Source: Ancylomarina euxina (GTDB lineage Bacteria > Bacteroidota > Bacteroidia > Bacteroidales > Marinifilaceae). From it: a stretch of DNA of 64,000 bases. This document shows, piece after piece, positions 60,612 to 64,000 of this stretch (positions are counted from its first letter, which is position 1; every line of letters begins with the position of its first letter). The DNA is taken from assembly GCF_003863355.1 (NCBI RefSeq), contig NZ_QQWG01000021.1, positions 1 to 64,000 of the forward strand, given 5' to 3'. A program made the translations under genes and the position numbers. The notes under the pieces are model-generated. The model worked only from the letters and a program-made list of their open reading frames with translations, was not told where the DNA came from and searched no databases.

Positions 60612-63600
60612 TTATGTAAGCTTTAATATAATTCTGCGTTCTAATGAATTCAAAAATCGTTTAAATAATCCGAAATATAAGATGAAATATAGCGAGAAGG
60701 TCATTGTCCAGATGACAATTAAATTGACCCAATAGGTGTCATATTCCCGATTGAATATCTTTTTTCGAGGGGCATAAAAGTGTGATTTTAAGAAGGCACT
60801 TTCACCATCTCTAAAAATGGGATCAATTCTTTGGTATAAACGATCTTTATATTCTACGATACGTTCTATGTCAGTAGTATTTTTAACGAACTCAGTAAGT
60901 CTATCGTTATCATACGATTTCTTCATGTTTACGAAGCTATCTTTATCTGGATATTTGCTTTGCAAGGCGAGCAATTCTTCGTCTTTTTTCTTGTTTGCGG
61001 CATTATAAAGCATGATATAATGACGATTAAGATCGTTGAGATACATTTTGAGTTCTTTAAGCAGAACTATATTCGTAGGGTTTCTATCAAAAAGATCCAG
61101 CTTCTCAAAACTTAAAGGAAGAGCATTGCTTTTAAGTTCGTTATAAATCAATTTCAAATTGGATTGATATTTATCATCAATTTGTCCTTTCAATAAAACT
61201 TTTTCACAATCGTGAAGTTTATTTTTCAGGATAGGTAACCAGTAATTCTTTTTATAATCAGCCTGGCTCATAATCTTATCAAATAAATAGAAATTACTTT
61301 CGTATTCATTTGCAGTGAACTGTTCTACAGCCAAAGCTTCGTAAGCCCATCGTGCTGTTATGATCTCACCATACCATGGAATTCTGTTAGGATGAGAGAT
61401 ACTAGGGTTGATTTTATCAAATTTTACAATAACACCACTCAATATTAGTTGAGGGATTAATATAAACGGTATTAAGATATAGATATTTATGACCGTTTTA
61501 AAGCTGTCTGAAATAACTAATCCTAGCATGTTTGCAAAACACCACGAGCTAAAAAGAACAAGCCAGTAGGTGAAATACATGCCTTTTATTTCGAGTATAT
61601 AATTGCCAATAATTACGAAAATAAAAGCTTGAAACGCAGATACTGAGAAAAGAATAACAACCTTTGAAAGATAGTAACTGGATCTACTTAGATTAAGGAA
61701 ACGTTCACGTTTTAATATTTTCCTATCTTTTATTATTTCCTCTGCACTTAGTGTTAATCCAATAAAAAGTGCGACAATCACAGCCATAAAAATATAGACA
61801 GGTATATTGCTGTTGTTGCTAAATGTATAGCCCAGTTCGTTGGCTTTATCAATATTATAGAATTTAATAATATACGATAAGATGAACGCTAAAAGGGGTG
61901 TTTCTAATAAGTTTATAAGCAAATACTGAGGATTTGCTAATTTCGAAATAAGATCTCGTTTAACAAAAACGTTAAACTGTTTAAGTTGTTTAGGCACTTT
62001 AAAACTAATCTGAGGTAGTTCTTTGGCGTCTTTAATTTTCTTTTGAGAAATATTGCTTTCCAGAAATTTTTTACCCCATTGTTCAGGTCTTACTTTTCGA
62101 ACTTGAGTTGGAATACCATATTCATCAAGAACTTCAGATTCAACCATATTAAAAATCTGGTCAGCATCGATATTGCCACAGGCTTCACATTCGTTGCCGC
62201 TACGGTTAGCTTGCTGGGTTTGTGATTTGAAGTAAGTAATGGCATCCAGAGGGTTCCCATTGAAAATCATATAACCTCCTAAGTCAAGAAAAATAAGACG
62301 ATCAAACATTTTGAATGTCTCACTTGAAGGTTGATGAACAACGACAAATATTAATTTACCTTTTAAAGCTAGGTTTTTTAGGAGATCCATTATTTTAGAA
62401 GAATCCCGAGAAGACAAGCCTGATGTCGGTTCATCAAGAAAGAGAACTGCCGGTTCTCGAATTAACTCCAGGGCTATATTCAGTCGTTTACGTTGACCAC
62501 CACTAATTTTTTTATCGAGAGGGTTTCCAACTTTTAAGTTTCGAGCTTCAAAGAGACCCAGATCGGTTAAAACTTTATAAACGAGTCTGATAATCTGAAA
62601 AGAAGAATGTTTATCGAAACAAAGTTTGGCGTTAAAGTAAAGGTTCTCAAAAACAGTTAAAGAATCGATAAGAAGATCATCTTGTGAAACATGACCAATT
62701 ACCCCCTCGATAGATTCTTTTTCGAGGTAGATGTCGCGACCATTTATTAGAACTTGACCTTTTTGAGGAGCTAATGAACCATTAAGGATGTTAAGAAGTG
62801 TCGTTTTACCCGCACCACTTGACCCCATGATCCCAACCATTTTTCCAGATTCTTCTTTGAAAGAATTTTGATGAACACCCTGGTCATTCTCTTTAAATCG
62901 AAATTCAATATTCTTAGTCTCGAATACAACACGTTCGCTGTTAGCATCTCGATTAAATGTACTTAAAACATCACTAAAATAGATGGGTTCAATTTTAGGA
63001 TTACGAACAGAGGATCCTTGAGTGAGAATATGAACGCGATTAGGCTTAAGTGCTAAGCCATTCATAAATAACTCATTTAAACCTTGGAATCGTAATACGA
63101 AAAGATCAACTCTAACGAGTCGAAGAATTTTAATTTCCCCTACTATCCCTTCAGAATAGATATGTTCTCCTTCGCGACTATATTCCTTTTTGTTGTTGAT
63201 TGTTAGGAGACGATCAGATTCTGTAATATCATCAAAATTTGATAGCATAAAATCTTGCAGTCTGATATAACCATCAATTGGTAAATTAAAAGTATCAGCT
63301 ACAGTTTCAACGAATTCCTTTTCACCTTCAGTAATTTCATCGCCCTCCATTAAGAATTCAAGAAGTTGAATAACGATAATAATTTTTTGTCGAGCTACAA
63401 GCTCTTTGTTCATTTCACTGCAGATACGAAGAACACGAACAGATCGAGATGAGGTGACTTGTTTTCTTTTAGATCGTTTATTATTTCTATCGATGGTATC
63501 CTTATAATATTCATCGTATAAGTTCAGGTATTCCTGAGCAGAATCTTGATCAAGTTGGCGATATAAATATTTTACAACCATTGCACGGCGTTTATCTCCT

Positions 63601-63665
63601 GATCCTTCAGGATGCGCAATGATTGCGAATAATTGCATTAAGGCTTTGAGAATTCTTTCGCTCAT
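60612..63665 (-). CDS. Large ABCG-like ABC half-transporter, paralogue of the 15.3-kb gene
   Basis: The 1017-residue protein has the same order as the protein at 15337-18399. It has an N-terminal acidic helical region (~1-190), a small beta domain (~205-245), an ATPase with Walker A GIMGSSGAGKTTLLNILNG, LSGG-like ISGGQRKRLNIAL, VLFLDEPTSGLSSRDS and VVHQPSSE, a linker with CEACGN, and ABC2-type membrane helices interrupted by a long soluble insert. The two proteins are clearly homologous throughout, with family-defining CxxCGN in the same place. Substrate unknown. It follows a truncated gene on the same strand by 36 bases, so the two may be one operon. Confidence 0.82.
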   Translation of the reverse strand: MSERILKALMQLFAIIAHPEGSGDKRRAMVVKYLYRQLDQDSAQEYLNLYDEYYKDTIDRNNKRSKRKQVTSSRSVRVLRICSEMNKELVARQKIIIVIQLLEFLMEGDEITEGEKEFVETVADTFNLPIDGYIRLQDFMLSNFDDITESDRLLTINNKKEYSREGEHIYSEGIVGEIKILRLVRVDLFVLRFQGLNELFMNGLALKPNRVHILTQGSSVRNPKIEPIYFSDVLSTFNRDANSERVVFETKNIEFRFKENDQGVHQNSFKEESGKMVGIMGSSGAGKTTLLNILNGSLAPQKGQVLINGRDIYLEKESIEGVIGHVSQDDLLIDSLTVFENLYFNAKLCFDKHSSFQIIRLVYKVLTDLGLFEARNLKVGNPLDKKISGGQRKRLNIALELIREPAVLFLDEPTSGLSSRDSSKIMDLLKNLALKGKLIFVVVHQPSSETFKMFDRLIFLDLGGYMIFNGNPLDAITYFKSQTQQANRSGNECEACGNIDADQIFNMVESEVLDEYGIPTQVRKVRPEQWGKKFLESNISQKKIKDAKELPQISFKVPKQLKQFNVFVKRDLISKLANPQYLLINLLETPLLAFILSYIIKFYNIDKANELGYTFSNNSNIPVYIFMAVIVALFIGLTLSAEEIIKDRKILKRERFLNLSRSSYYLSKVVILFSVSAFQAFIFVIIGNYILEIKGMYFTYWLVLFSSWCFANMLGLVISDSFKTVINIYILIPFILIPQLILSGVIVKFDKINPSISHPNRIPWYGEIITARWAYEALAVEQFTANEYESNFYLFDKIMSQADYKKNYWLPILKNKLHDCEKVLLKGQIDDKYQSNLKLIYNELKSNALPLSFEKLDLFDRNPTNIVLLKELKMYLNDLNRHYIMLYNAANKKKDEELLALQSKYPDKDSFVNMKKSYDNDRLTEFVKNTTDIERIVEYKDRLYQRIDPIFRDGESAFLKSHFYAPRKKIFNREYDTYWVNLIVIWTMTFSLYFILYFGLFKRFLNSLERRIILKLT

Positions 63666-63701
63666 GTATAAAGAGGAATTGGTAGGATTTAGGTAGAGGT
63701 A

Positions 63702-64000
63702 TTACTGCTTGAAGCCAATCAGTAATAAAATTGATCCTGGCTTTTTCGCCTTGGAGATGTATTGAACTTTAATGGTACAATTTAGAGTGCTTTCAAATTC
63801 AAAGTCCCAATATGGAGTTGAACCATACTTAATATTGGTGAATAAAACTCTATTTTCTTGATCATAAATGGTGAAGATTAGTTGGCTGTCTTTTTGGTTG
63901 CTAACTCCTGCAATTCTATAATGATTTCCAGAATAGAATGTTGTGTGAAATTCGGACGATTCTCCAGAGTTTAATTCGGCTTTGTATTCCTGTCCATCTG
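63702..64000 (-). CDS. Unknown protein upstream of ABC gene, C-terminal part
   Basis: On the minus strand a frame runs from the window edge to TAA at 63702-63704. Its last ~99 residues begin DGQEYKAELNSGESSEFHTT and end GSILLLIGFKQ, with beta-type blocks (SGNHYRIAGVSNQ, LIFTIYDQENRVLFTNI, FEFESTLNCTIKVQYI). They resemble a jelly-roll or pre-peptidase-like beta domain often found in exported proteins. The N-terminus is outside the window. Its stop is 36 bases before the ABC gene start, so it may be an accessory factor of that transporter. No family is recognised. Confidence 0.6.
   Translation of the reverse strand, partial: DGQEYKAELNSGESSEFHTTFYSGNHYRIAGVSNQKDSQLIFTIYDQENRVLFTNIKYGSTPYWDFEFESTLNCTIKVQYISKAKKPGSILLLIGFKQ

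Noticed and set aside
1-64000. tRNA, rRNA or CRISPR array
   Set aside because: No cloverleaf-like sequence, rRNA segment or regularly spaced short repeats were seen; the only tandem repeats are the three units at 28.35-29.07 kb, which are too long and too few for CRISPR.

Overview
The window looks like a chromosomal segment of a low-GC marine-type member of the Bacteroidota (Bacteroidales, possibly Marinifilaceae-like; the genus is a guess). Evidence: a SusC/SusD pair, promoters of the form TTTG-N19-TAnnTTTG (best case at 51166-51196), start codons mostly lacking Shine-Dalgarno sequences, a Bacteroidota-style trp operon (EGDCFBA), and a DAHP synthase fused to chorismate mutase. No tRNA, rRNA or CRISPR array was recognised.

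Layout. 1-2.4 kb: accessory strip with the right end of an IS3-family element, a two-gene cassette (unknown membrane protein plus AbiH-type abortive-infection protein) and REP-like palindromes. 2.4-10.5 kb: PEP carboxylase, an exported beta-propeller-like protein, a DUF2284 metal-binding protein, an SLC13/RCK_C permease, a TonB-C protein and CysQ. 10.7-15.1 kb: minus-strand Phe/Tyr operon (pheA, aminotransferase, tyrA, DAHP synthase-chorismate mutase) behind two tandem leader-peptide attenuators. 15.3-18.4 kb: large ABC half-transporter. 18.5-25.3 kb: complete trp operon behind a Trp-Trp-Trp leader attenuator. 25.4-28.1 kb: lysC-lysA with a third, weaker leader/attenuator. 28.3-29.1 kb: three imperfect repeats that look like tandem minus-strand small RNA genes. 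29.2-34.2 kb: avidin-like protein, argS, ffh, folD. 34.6-39.5 kb: orphan SusC/SusD pair. 39.5-47.1 kb: DbpA-like helicase, TtcA-like enzyme, exonuclease, YigZ, EamA transporter, dnaA, SPFH protein plus Arc-like protein. 47.2-50.9 kb: cobalamin riboswitch and B12-type ABC importer. 51.2-57.5 kb: HU, TrmH, LytTR regulator, class III aminotransferase, exported protein, dipeptidyl peptidase III. 57.5-60.6 kb: DUF554 protein, a kinase-RapZ fusion, a 49-residue Cys-rich protein and a MurU-like nucleotidyltransferase, which together suggest cell-wall sugar recycling. 60.6-64 kb: a paralogue of the large ABC protein and a truncated upstream gene.

How the parts fit. Three amino-acid operons within 18 kb (Phe/Tyr, Trp, Lys) each carry a short leader ORF followed by an intrinsic terminator, so ribosome-mediated attenuation appears to be the local control for aspartate- and chorismate-derived amino acids. 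The most novel-looking element is the triplicated small-RNA-like repeat at 28.36-29.04 kb: three hairpins are preserved with different stem sequences, each copy has a TAnnTTTG box, and a conserved unpaired segment is complementary to the start region of the adjacent avidin-like gene. Other notable items are the AbiH cassette beside an IS end and the kinase-RapZ/MurU cluster with its overlapping mini-gene.
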